Shown piece after piece: positions 1 through 5,971 of a DNA stretch of 9,767 nt. Below the pieces are notes generated by a model. That model saw nothing but the letters and a program-made list of their open reading frames with translations, was not told the DNA's origin and ran no database searches. Position 1 is the stretch's first letter. Each line of letters opens with the position of its first letter. The translations under genes and the position numbers were made by a program. The stretch covers positions 1 through 9,767 of the forward strand of contig DATBKZ010000127.1 in assembly GCA_036555615.1 (NCBI GenBank), read 5' to 3'. The DNA comes from SG8-41 sp036555615. GTDB lineage: Bacteria > Pseudomonadota > Gammaproteobacteria > Burkholderiales > SG8-41.

Positions 1-614
1 GCTTCGGTCCGCAGCGCCGCCACGCGCGGCGTCAACGTCGTGATCGGCGCGATCGCGTTCGCGGTGATGCCGTCGGGGCCGAGCTGCTGCGCGAGAAAGC
101 GCGTCAGCTGGATTACCGCGGCCTTGGCCGAGCCATAGGCGGGCGAGGACGCGACGGTCACCTGGCGCCCGGAGATGGAGGAGACGTTTATGATCCGTCC
201 GGCCCTGGAGCGCTTGAGATGGGGGATCGCCGCGCGCGAGACCAGGAACACGCTGCGGAGATTCAGCGCCACGGTGCGGTCCCATTCCTCCACCGGCATG
301 TCCTCGACCGTGGCGAGCCGGCCGTAGCCGCCCGCGCAGTTGATCAGGACGTCGAGGCCGCCGAATTCGGCCATGACATTCTCGATCGCGCGCGCGACGG
401 CGGTCTCGTCGGTCACGTCGACGTGGACCGCGATTGCCCGCCCGCCGCCGCCCTCGATCGCATCCGCCACCTTCTTCGCGCCGGCCCCATCGATATCGAG
501 CACGGCGACGCGCGCTTTCTGCGCGGCAAAGCCGCGGGCGGTGGCTGCGCCGATGCCTTGCGCGGCGCCGGTCACCGCAACCACTCGCCCCGCGAGCTCC
601 GGATAAATGGCCAT
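1..614 (-). CDS. SDR family oxidoreductase (partial, C-terminus beyond window)
   Basis: Classical short-chain dehydrogenase/reductase that should oxidise an alcohol or reduce a carbonyl in the cytoplasm with NAD(P)(H). The 204 visible residues contain the Rossmann motif TGAAQGIG (15-22), an Asp at the end of beta-2 (D40, which usually favours NAD over NADP), the NCAG motif (92-95), N118, S146 and the catalytic Y160-x3-K164. About 45-55 C-terminal residues of a ~250-aa family are missing because the gene runs off the window edge. The ATG at 612-614 is the only start that includes the normal SDR N-terminus. No convincing Shine-Dalgarno precedes it, and a palindrome directly abuts it. The gene lies 79 bp downstream of the LigI-like hydrolase on the same strand and is probably co-transcribed with it. 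The specific substrate cannot be told; FabG-like enzymes and catabolic alcohol dehydrogenases look alike at this level. Confidence 0.93.
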   Translation of the reverse strand, partial: MAIYPELAGRVVAVTGAAQGIGAATARGFAAQKARVAVLDIDGAGAKKVADAIEGGGGRAIAVHVDVTDETAVARAIENVMAEFGGLDVLINCAGGYGRLATVEDMPVEEWDRTVALNLRSVFLVSRAAIPHLKRSRAGRIINVSSISGRQVTVASSPAYGSAKAAVIQLTRFLAQQLGPDGITANAIAPITTLTPRVAALRTE

Positions 615-690
615 AAAAGGTGTCAGGAACCTTTTTTCCTGCGTAGTGCCGCGGTCAATGACCAATCAGAAAAGGCTCCTGACACCTTTT
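615..690. repeat. REP/BIME-like inverted pair of palindromes
   Basis: Two 21-bp palindromic units, 615-635 and 670-690, are inverted copies of each other (20 of 21 bases match after reverse complementing). Each folds on its own: AAAAGGT (615-621) pairs with ACCTTTT (629-635) around a 7-nt loop, and AAAAGG (670-675) pairs with CCTTTT (685-690). The 34-bp spacer shows no gene. This is the layout of a bacterial interspersed mosaic element made of two inverted REPs. It sits exactly between the stop of the hydrolase (694-696) and the start of the SDR (614), so it could modulate mRNA stability or expression within that operon. Assignment to a named REP family needs a genome-wide copy count. Confidence 0.65.
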
Positions 691-693
691 CGG

Positions 694-1572
694 TCAGTCG
701 GTCCAGTAGAGCTTCGCGGGATTGTCGACCAGGATCTTCCTGCGCGTCGCGTCGTCCTCGACCGTCGCGGCGAAGAGATCCACCAGCTCGCCATCGTTCG
801 GCATCCATTTCACGTTCGGGTGCGGGAAATCGGTGCCCCACAGCACGCGATCGGGGGCAGCGGCGACCAGCGCGCGCGCGAATGGAATCGCGTCGTGGAA
901 CGGCTTGCCCGCGGAGGAGACGCGCTCCGGGCCGCTCACCTTGACCCACGCGAGATCGTTCCTCATGAGGTCGAGCAGCTGGCGGAACGGCTTCTGGTCG
1001 AGCCCGTCCTTTGCCTCCACGCGGCCCATGTGGTCGATGATGAAGGGCACGCGCAAGCCATCGAGAAAGCCGCGGTAGGTCCCGATGTCATGGGCGTCGA
1101 GGTGCAGCTGAACGTGCCAGCCGAGGGGTGTCACACGCCGAACCACGGTGTCCACGTACTTCAGGTCGGGCGCGCCGCCAAGATGCGCGACGAAGTTGAA
1201 GCGCACGCCGCGCGCGCCAGCCGCGTGCAGCGTCATGAGCTCCATGTCGGTGGCGTCCTTTGTCACCATGGCGACGCCGCGCCATCTGCCTTTCGACCAC
1301 TGCATGGCATCGATCATCGCGCGGTTGTCGCTGCCATGGCAGCTCGCCTGCACGAGGACCGCGCGCTCGAGCCCAAGGTGGCGGTGCAGCGCGGCGAGCG
1401 TTTCCCGGCCCGCGTCCTGGGGGGTGTAGCGGCGCTCGGGCGCGTAGGGAAAGCGGCTGGCCGGCCCGAATATATGGCAATGCCCGTCGCATGCGCCCGG
1501 CGGCGGCGTGTACTTCGGCTTGACCGGGTTCGGGTCGGGCGGGGGAAGGACTCTAATGGTACTTTCGGCCAT
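694..1572 (-). CDS. LigI-like amidohydrolase (2-pyrone-4,6-dicarboxylate lactonase family)
   Basis: TIM-barrel hydrolase of 292 aa in the amidohydrolase superfamily. It closely resembles 2-pyrone-4,6-dicarboxylate (PDC) lactonase LigI of protocatechuate/syringate degradation in length and motif order. Visible motifs are the HCH metal or acid-base pair (H31, H33) in GACDGHCHIFGP, VQASCHG (75-80), RGVRFNF (121-127), IDHMGR (179-184), R217, and GTDFPHPN (246-253) with the catalytic D248. The position that I recall as substrate-binding R130 in LigI appears to be H130 here, so the true substrate may differ from PDC. The chosen ATG (1570-1572) lies about 45 bases after a plausible -10. A TTG at 1609-1611 would add 13 residues but would fall near or before the predicted transcript start. 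It is likely the first gene of a unit with the SDR. Confidence 0.85.
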   Translation of the reverse strand: MAESTIRVLPPPDPNPVKPKYTPPPGACDGHCHIFGPASRFPYAPERRYTPQDAGRETLAALHRHLGLERAVLVQASCHGSDNRAMIDAMQWSKGRWRGVAMVTKDATDMELMTLHAAGARGVRFNFVAHLGGAPDLKYVDTVVRRVTPLGWHVQLHLDAHDIGTYRGFLDGLRVPFIIDHMGRVEAKDGLDQKPFRQLLDLMRNDLAWVKVSGPERVSSAGKPFHDAIPFARALVAAAPDRVLWGTDFPHPNVKWMPNDGELVDLFAATVEDDATRRKILVDNPAKLYWTD

Positions 1573-1614
1573 CGTGATGTTGCGCTGCAATCCTGTTCCG
1601 CGTGATACCAAATG

Positions 1615-1643
1615 AAGTTAGCGCAGCGCAGCATGCGGGTCAA
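1615..1643 (-). promoter_or_regulatory. Candidate sigma-70 promoter for the LigI-like hydrolase
   Basis: On the minus strand, TTGACC (1643-1638) and TAACTT (1620-1615) are separated by 17 bp. The -35 matches consensus at 5 of 6 positions. The -10 keeps the key T-A-x-x-x-T bases but only 3 of 6 overall. It would give a short leader of about 35 nt before the ATG at 1572, which supports that start over the upstream TTG. Confidence 0.35.
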
Positions 1644-1676
1644 CCCGACGCAACAGGTGGTGGTGCCGCGATCACG

Positions 1677-1706
1677 TTGCCACGGGCGGCGGGCAGCGTG
1701 GATAAT
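1677..1706 (+). promoter_or_regulatory. Candidate sigma-70 promoter for the thioesterase/UGSC operon
   Basis: TTGCCA (1677-1682, 5 of 6 to the -35 consensus), an 18-bp spacer, and GATAAT (1701-1706, 5 of 6 to the -10 consensus) lie in the gap before the first gene of the plus-strand cluster. Transcription would begin near 1713, leaving a leader of about 36 nt before the ATG at 1749. It is the best promoter-like match I found in the window. Confidence 0.5.
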
Positions 1707-1748
1707 CCGCCGTTCCGCAAGCGCGTGATGAGCGATGGGTGACGACAG

Positions 1749-2204
1749 ATGGGTCTTGCTAAAAAGCGCGCCGCCGCGCGCAGGGCTCTCGGTACCGGGC
1801 TGGCGGCGGCGCCGCAGGTCATGAAAAGCGGCATGCCGCGCGCGCTCGGCGTGCGGCTCGTCTCGCTCACAAAGAAGAGAGTCGTCGCCGAGATGCGGGT
1901 GAAGCGCATGCACATCAACCGTGCAGGGCGCGTGAACGGCGGCGCGCTCATGGCATTCGCGGACGTGATGGGCGCGGCGGGCACGGTCGCGAATCTGCCG
2001 CCCGGCCACCGCACCGGCACGCTCGAGTCGAAGACCAATTTCTTCCGGGCGGGCGCGGGCCCCGTGCTGCGGGGGGTATCGATACCGCTCCACATCGGCC
2101 GCACCACGATGGTGTGGCAGACCACGATCCGCAATGCGGACGGGAGCGTGGCGGCAATCGTCACCCAGACGCAGATCGTGATCCCCGCCCGGGCAGTTGA
2201 TTGA
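1749..2204 (+). CDS. PaaI-like hotdog-fold thioesterase
   Basis: Single-domain 4HBT/PaaI-type hotdog protein of 151 aa, expected to hydrolyse acyl-CoA or aryl-CoA thioesters in the cytoplasm. The diagnostic stretch is HINRAGRVNGGALMAFADVMG (55-75). N57 and D72 have the 15-residue spacing seen between the active-site Asn and Asp/Glu in this family. The usual His-Gly-Gly is Asn-Gly-Gly here (N63). The second half has the expected strand pattern (TLESKTNFFR, then RTTMVWQTTIRNADGSVAAIVTQTQIVI). The ATG at 1749 is preceded only by a weak GGGTGA; M25 or M29 are possible later starts. It is the first gene of the plus-strand cluster, 44 bp before the selenoprotein, so it may release CoA from an intermediate of the same pathway. 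The substrate is unknown. Confidence 0.85.
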   Translation: MGLAKKRAAARRALGTGLAAAPQVMKSGMPRALGVRLVSLTKKRVVAEMRVKRMHINRAGRVNGGALMAFADVMGAAGTVANLPPGHRTGTLESKTNFFRAGAGPVLRGVSIPLHIGRTTMVWQTTIRNADGSVAAIVTQTQIVIPARAVD

Positions 2205-2248
2205 TGCTACGATTTGAAGGTTACGGGCGCGTGACTGAGGGGAGTGCG

Positions 2249-2785
2249 ATGGGCAAAGTGCTATTGGTCGTGCCGGAAGCGCCGGCGCCCGCGGCGGCGG
2301 CGGCCGCGGAAGCCCGCAAGACGGGCAAGAGTGGGCTGCGGCTGGGCGTCCTCGACAACAGCAAGGGGAACGCCGACCATCTTCTGCGGTTCATCGTCGA
2401 AGGCGTGAAGGCGGCGGTGCCGGTTGCGTCGGTGGTGACGCTGCGCAAGGAGAGCGTCAGCCTGCCCGCGCCCGGCCCGGTACTCGACCGGCTCGCCGCG
2501 GAGGCCGATTTCGTCGTCAGCGCGATGGCCGACTGAGGCTCGTGCACGTCGTGGAGTGTCCACGACATGTGTGAGCTCCGGAAGCGCGGCCTCGCCGCCG
2601 CGGTCATCATCTCGGAGCCGTTCCTCAAGCTGGGGAAGACGCAGGCGCGCGTGTTCGGCGTTCCCGACCTGCCGTTGCTGCTGATCCCGCATCCGCTGGG
2701 TGGACTCGCGCTCGGCGACGTCGAGCAGCGTGCCGGGCACGCGATCCCGCAGGTGCTGACACTCATCAAGGAGCGCGCCGCGTGA
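2249..2785 (+). CDS. UGSC family selenoprotein (in-frame TGA read as selenocysteine)
   Basis: Small cytoplasmic selenoprotein of 178 residues, with Sec at position 96 encoded by TGA 2534-2536. The frame is open on both sides of this one TGA. The local sequence reads ADUGSCTSWSVHD, the signature of the UGSC family, in which Sec and Cys (U96, C99) form a U-x-x-C redox pair. The N-terminal part runs MGKVLLVVPE, then SGLRLGVLDNSKGNADHLLR; the C-terminal part is RGLAAAVIISEPF, then FGVPDLPLLLIPHPLGG. The ATG at 2249 follows a good GAGGGGAG Shine-Dalgarno; TTG 2201 or ATG 2204 would add 15-16 unlikely residues. A hairpin directly after the TGA fits a bacterial SECIS. The stop (2783-2785) overlaps the next gene's GTG by 4 bp, which argues that the full frame is translated. 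The biochemical function is unknown; a thiol/selenol redox role is inferred. The alternative is a nonsense-mutated gene, which motif, hairpin and coupling argue against. Confidence 0.9.
2534..2536 (+). other. Selenocysteine codon (TGA recoded)
   Basis: TGA is immediately followed by GGC TCG TGC, giving U-G-S-C. Homologues outside selenoprotein-using organisms typically carry Cys at this place (family knowledge), which is the usual sign of true Sec insertion. Reading it as a stop would produce a 95-aa fragment plus an orphan downstream frame. Confidence 0.88.
2537..2577 (+). promoter_or_regulatory. Putative bacterial SECIS element (bSECIS hairpin)
   Basis: The mRNA just 3' of the UGA can fold into one long imperfect hairpin. 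The upper stem is 8 perfect pairs, GTCGTGGA (2548-2555) with TCCACGAC (2559-2566), closing a 3-nt loop GTG (2556-2558). Below a C/A mismatch (2547/2567) come A-U and C-G pairs, three G-U wobbles, then GCTC (2538-2541) with GAGC (2573-2576). The first loop base is a G 20 nt after the UGA, inside the range generally required for SelB-type bSECIS elements. It would recruit SelB with Sec-tRNA. The element lies entirely within the coding sequence, as is normal in bacteria. Confidence 0.8.
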
Positions 2786-3897
2786 CGAACCTCGCCGAGC
2801 TGCTGAAGGCGCCGGGCGCGAGCCTCGAGTGCGAAGACGACTTCGACGCCGTGAACGAGCTGGTGCGCGGCCGCGGCTGGGGCGACGGCCTGCCGGTCGT
2901 GCCGCCGACGGCGGAGCGCGTCGAGCGCATGCTGGATTATTGCGACCGGCCGTGGGAGGAGCCCGTTGCGAAGATGGCGCCGCGCTACGGCGAGGCGACG
3001 CCGCTGCGGCTGGCCGCGAATGCCGTGATGGCGGGGTGCCGGCCGGAGTACTTTCCGCTGCTCGCGCTTGCCGTCGAGGCGATGTGCGAGGAGCCGTTCA
3101 ACCTCTACGGCATTCAGGCGACAACGCACCTCTGCGCGCCGCTCGTGATCGTCAACGGCCCGGTGGCGAAGGAGCTCGACATCAACTGCGGCCACAACGC
3201 CTTCGGCCCCGGCTGGCGGGCGAACGCCACCATCGGGCGCGCGCTGCGGCTTGCGCTCGTGAACATCGGCGGCGCGATCCCGGCGCTCGGAGACATGTCC
3301 ACCTTTGGCGCGCCGTCGAAGTACAGCTACTTCGCCGCCGAGAACGAGGAAGCGAGCCCGTGGGAGCCGCTGCACGTCGAGCGCGGGCTGCCGCGCGCGG
3401 CGAGCGCCGTCACCGTGATCGGCGCCGAATGCCCGCACAACGTGAACGACCACGAGAGCATCAGCGCAGAAGGGATCCTCACGACGATCGCCGGCACTCT
3501 CGCCACCACAGGAAACAACGATGTCTACTACCGCGCGCAGCCGCTCATCGTCATGGGCCCGGAGCACGCGAAAACGGTGGCGGGCGGCGGCTTCAGCAAG
3601 GCGGACGCCAAGCGCTTCCTGCACGAGCGCGCGCAGCTGCCGATGGGGCGGTTTTCGAAGGAGAATATCGAGCGGCGGCTGCGTGTAACCTGGAAGGAGC
3701 GTCTCGGCAACGCGGGGCTGGACGCTCCGGTGCCCATGGTGCAGCGCGCGGAGGACATCCTGATCGCGGTGATCGGCGGCGCGGGCAAGCATTCCGCCGT
3801 GATCCCCACCTTCGGCGCGACACAGGCGGTCACCCGGGCGCTTAAGACACGCGATGGAAAATATGCGAAGTCTGTCGCCGACTTTCACAAGAAGTGA
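2782..3897 (+). CDS. Conserved UGSC-associated protein of unknown function (~370 aa)
   Basis: A 371-aa soluble protein with no signal peptide or membrane segment. I recognise the conserved blocks from proteins repeatedly seen beside or fused to UGSC proteins: RGWGDGLPVVPPT (31-43), NAVMAGCRPEYFPLL (80-94), NLYGIQATTH (107-116), INCGHNAFGPGWRANATIGR (134-153), AENEEASPWEPLHVERG (186-202), FSKADAKRFLHERAQLP (271-287) and IGGAGKHSAVIPTFG (331-345). Seven Cys are present (17, 54, 86, 102, 118, 136, 217), and C86, C118 and C136 lie in or near conserved blocks, but no CxxC motif is seen. It starts with GTG at 2782 in a GTGA overlap with the UGSC stop, with AAGGAG 8 nt upstream. This coupling strongly suggests the two proteins work together or form a complex. 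No catalytic function can be assigned from sequence alone. Confidence 0.88.
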   Translation: MTNLAELLKAPGASLECEDDFDAVNELVRGRGWGDGLPVVPPTAERVERMLDYCDRPWEEPVAKMAPRYGEATPLRLAANAVMAGCRPEYFPLLALAVEAMCEEPFNLYGIQATTHLCAPLVIVNGPVAKELDINCGHNAFGPGWRANATIGRALRLALVNIGGAIPALGDMSTFGAPSKYSYFAAENEEASPWEPLHVERGLPRAASAVTVIGAECPHNVNDHESISAEGILTTIAGTLATTGNNDVYYRAQPLIVMGPEHAKTVAGGGFSKADAKRFLHERAQLPMGRFSKENIERRLRVTWKERLGNAGLDAPVPMVQRAEDILIAVIGGAGKHSAVIPTFGATQAVTRALKTRDGKYAKSVADFHKK

Positions 3898-3917
3898 CGA
3901 TCGGCGAGCTTCTTCCT

Positions 3918-3949
3918 CATCCCTCATTCATCCCCCATCCCTCATCCCT
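3918..3949 (+). repeat. Heptamer tandem repeat (CATCCCT), imperfect
   Basis: Units CATCCCT (3918-3924), an odd CATT (3925-3928), CATCCCC (3929-3935), CATCCCT (3936-3942) and CATCCCT (3943-3949) fill most of the 68-bp gap before the quinone oxidoreductase start. The 7-bp period is not a multiple of 3. No gene or clear terminator is seen in this gap. Confidence 0.7.
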
Positions 3950-3965
3950 CGGCGAGACACGAGCC

Positions 3966-4940
3966 ATGAAGAGCTACTTCATCAGATCCGTGAACGGCAA
4001 GACCGTATTCGAGCCGCGCGAAGTGCCCAAGCCGCTGCCCAAGGCGGGGGAACTCCTCGTGCGCGTGCGCGCGGCATCCCTCAACCGCGGCGAGATCCTC
4101 GCCAGCATCAGCCTGCACAGCGCGGACGTTCCGCATCCCGCGGGCGGCGACTGCGCGGGCGAAGTGGAGGCGGTGGGCGAGGGCGTCACTGCCTTCAAAG
4201 CCGGCGACCGGATCCTCGGGCGCGCGCGCGGCTCGTTCGCCGAGTATGTCGTGATGAGCGCCGCGCAGGCGGCGCCGAAGCCCGAGCGGCTCAGCTGGGA
4301 GCAGGCGGCCGCGGTGCCGATCGTGTCGGTCACGGCATACGAGGCCATCTGTCAGTACGGGAGGCTCAAGTCGGGGGAGACCCTGCTCGTGGCGGGCGCT
4401 CCCTCCGGCGTGGGCGTGATGGCGGTGCAGATCGGCAAGTATCTTGGCGCGAAAGTGATCGGCATCTCCCGCTCGGCGCAAAAGCTCGAGAAGCTGAAGG
4501 ACATGGGCCTCGACACCGGCATCGTCGCCTCCGGCGGCGGGTTTGCCGACAAGGTGCTGGCAGCGACCGGCGGCCAGGGCGTCAACCTCGCGTTGAACCT
4601 CGTCGGCGGCAGCGCGTTTCCCGATCTCGTGCGCTCGCTCGCCAACCAGGGCCGCCTGGCGATCATCGGTTACGTGGACGGCCAGCACCATTCCGAGATC
4701 GACCTCGAGACGGTGCATGGCAAGCGGCTGCAGATCTTCGGCGTCTCCAACGCCCTGCTGCCGCCCGCGCAGCGCGCCGAGGCGATGCGGGGCTTCGTGC
4801 GTGAGCTGCTGCCCGGCTACGCCGACGGGCGCATCACGCCCGTCATCGACAAGGCATTTGCGTTCGATGAGTTGCCGGCCGCCAAGGCCTACGTCGAGAC
4901 CGACGCGCAGCTGGGGAAGGTCGTGATTACGATGAAGTGA
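3966..4940 (+). CDS. Zinc-independent quinone-oxidoreductase-like MDR (NADPH:quinone reductase family)
   Basis: Medium-chain dehydrogenase/reductase of 324 aa. The N-terminal GroES-like half contains VRVRAASLNRGEIL (32-45) and the GDCAGEVEAVGEGVTAFKAGDR stretch (61-82). The Rossmann half has the nucleotide motif AGAPSGVG (143-150), ISRSAQKLEKLKDMGLD (167-183) with R169 positioned to favour NADPH, and a typical ending LPAAKAYVETDAQLGKVVITMK. The Cys/His ligands of zinc-dependent alcohol dehydrogenases are absent, which places it with quinone oxidoreductases and enoyl reductases. The ATG at 3966 gives the canonical N-terminus; an upstream start at 3894 would only add translated heptamer repeat. 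It lies 68 bp after the UGSC partner gene and 16 bp before the cyclase gene. The substrate could be a quinone or an alpha,beta-unsaturated carbonyl; the sequence does not decide. Confidence 0.88.
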   Translation: MKSYFIRSVNGKTVFEPREVPKPLPKAGELLVRVRAASLNRGEILASISLHSADVPHPAGGDCAGEVEAVGEGVTAFKAGDRILGRARGSFAEYVVMSAAQAAPKPERLSWEQAAAVPIVSVTAYEAICQYGRLKSGETLLVAGAPSGVGVMAVQIGKYLGAKVIGISRSAQKLEKLKDMGLDTGIVASGGGFADKVLAATGGQGVNLALNLVGGSAFPDLVRSLANQGRLAIIGYVDGQHHSEIDLETVHGKRLQIFGVSNALLPPAQRAEAMRGFVRELLPGYADGRITPVIDKAFAFDELPAAKAYVETDAQLGKVVITMK

Positions 4941-4956
4941 CCAGGTAGGAGGAGCC

Positions 4957-5958
4957 ATGTCAGGAAAACCGTCATTGCCGATGAAGATGGTGCCGAAGCG
5001 GCCGCTCAAGCAGGATGTCACGCTGAAGACGATCGAGCAGACGGCCGCGCGTGTGAAGAACTGGGGGCGCTGGGGGCCGGATGACCAGCTCGGGACGCTC
5101 AACTTCGTGACCCCGCAGGACATCGTCAAGGCGGCGGCGCTGGTGAGGCGCGGCAAGGCCTTCGCGCTCGGCCTCGACTTCAACTCGAACGGCCCCCAGC
5201 GCACCGGCTGGGGCGGGCGCTTCAACCCCATCCACACCATGCTCGCGACCGGCACCGACGCGGTCGCCGGGACCCAGGACGCCGGGAAGATCCGCTACGC
5301 CGACGACATGGTGTCCATGCCGCTCCAGTGCGGCACGCAGTGGGACGCGCTCGGGCACATCTTCTACGGCGAGACGATGTGGAACGGCTACGACGCGCGG
5401 CTGGTGGACTGCACCGGCGCGAAGAAGAACGGCATCCACAAGACGCGCGACCGCATGATCGGGCGCGGCGTGCTGCTCGACATCCCGCGCTACCTCGGCG
5501 GCGACTACCTCGAGGACGGCTTCGGCGTCGGCAACGCGGAGCTCGACGCCTGCGCGAAGGCGCAGGGCGTGGAAGTGCGCCGGGGCGACTTCGTGATCGT
5601 GCGCACCGGCCAGATGGAGCGCTGCCTCGCGCAGGGCGACTGGGGGACCTACGCGGCCGGGGATGCGCCGGGGCTGCGCTTCGAGACCTGCGAATGGATC
5701 CACAGGAAGGAAATCGCCGCGATCTGCTTCGACACCTGGGGGTGCGAGGTGCGCCCCAACGAGAGCACCGAGGCGTTCCAGCCGTGGCACTGGATCATCA
5801 TTCCCATGGTCGGCATCACCATGGGCGAGATCTTCTATCTGAAGGACCTCGCCGATGACTGCGCGCGGGACCGCGTCTACGAGTTCCTGTTCTGCGGCCC
5901 GCCGCTTCCCATCACCGGAGCGGTCGGGTCACCGATCAACCCGATGGCGATCAAGTAA
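4957..5958 (+). CDS. Cyclase family protein (kynurenine-formamidase-like metal hydrolase)
   Basis: A 333-aa member of the cyclase family (PF04199-type), whose best-known member KynB hydrolyses N-formylkynurenine; others act on cyclic or amide substrates. The metal-site motif appears as CGTQWDALGHIFY (125-137). The first His of the usual HxGTHxDxPxH is not conserved: Gln128 replaces the His of GTH, while D130 and H134 are kept. ARVKNWGRWGPDDQLGTLNFVTP (31-53) and the C-terminal EAFQPWHWIIIPMVGITMGE region (272-291) are typical of the longer ~330-aa subfamily rather than the ~210-aa KynB. A strong Shine-Dalgarno (GGAGGAG) lies just upstream of the ATG. It is 16 bp downstream of the oxidoreductase and 13 bp upstream of the DUF2237 gene, so clearly in the operon. 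The substrate is unknown; a ring-opening or amide hydrolysis step is an inference. Confidence 0.88.
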   Translation: MSGKPSLPMKMVPKRPLKQDVTLKTIEQTAARVKNWGRWGPDDQLGTLNFVTPQDIVKAAALVRRGKAFALGLDFNSNGPQRTGWGGRFNPIHTMLATGTDAVAGTQDAGKIRYADDMVSMPLQCGTQWDALGHIFYGETMWNGYDARLVDCTGAKKNGIHKTRDRMIGRGVLLDIPRYLGGDYLEDGFGVGNAELDACAKAQGVEVRRGDFVIVRTGQMERCLAQGDWGTYAAGDAPGLRFETCEWIHRKEIAAICFDTWGCEVRPNESTEAFQPWHWIIIPMVGITMGEIFYLKDLADDCARDRVYEFLFCGPPLPITGAVGSPINPMAIK

Positions 5959-5971
5959 TCGGCGGGGCGCG

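Noticed and set aside
615..640. Rho-independent terminator for a plus-strand transcript
   Set aside because: The stem is A-U rich at its base, there is no plus-strand gene upstream, and a second inverted copy makes a REP-type element a better explanation.
607..1605. A 332-aa plus-strand open frame over the LigI-like gene
   Set aside because: The opposite strand gives a clear LigI-like protein with all motifs; this frame has low-complexity composition only.
2201..2248. TTG or ATG starts at 2201/2204 for the selenoprotein
   Set aside because: They overlap the thioesterase stop and add non-conserved residues, while ATG 2249 has a good Shine-Dalgarno at proper spacing.
2249..2536. Reading the TGA as a true stop, or as a nonsense mutation of a decayed gene
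   Set aside because: The downstream half keeps family motifs and ends in a GTGA coupling, a SECIS-like hairpin follows, and the TGA replaces the exact residue known to be Sec or Cys in the UGSC family.
2221..3927. A 568-aa open frame on the minus strand opposite the UGSC module
   Set aside because: It is Arg/His/Ala-rich with no recognisable family, and it lies antisense to two well-conserved genes; such frames are expected opposite GC-rich codons.
3894..3965. N-terminal extension of the quinone-oxidoreductase-like gene from 3894
   Set aside because: It would merely translate the heptamer repeat; the family N-terminus begins at the ATG at 3966.
3942..5255. A 437-aa open frame on the minus strand
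   Set aside because: It spans the antisense of two recognised genes (MDR and cyclase) and shows no family motif or ribosome-binding site.
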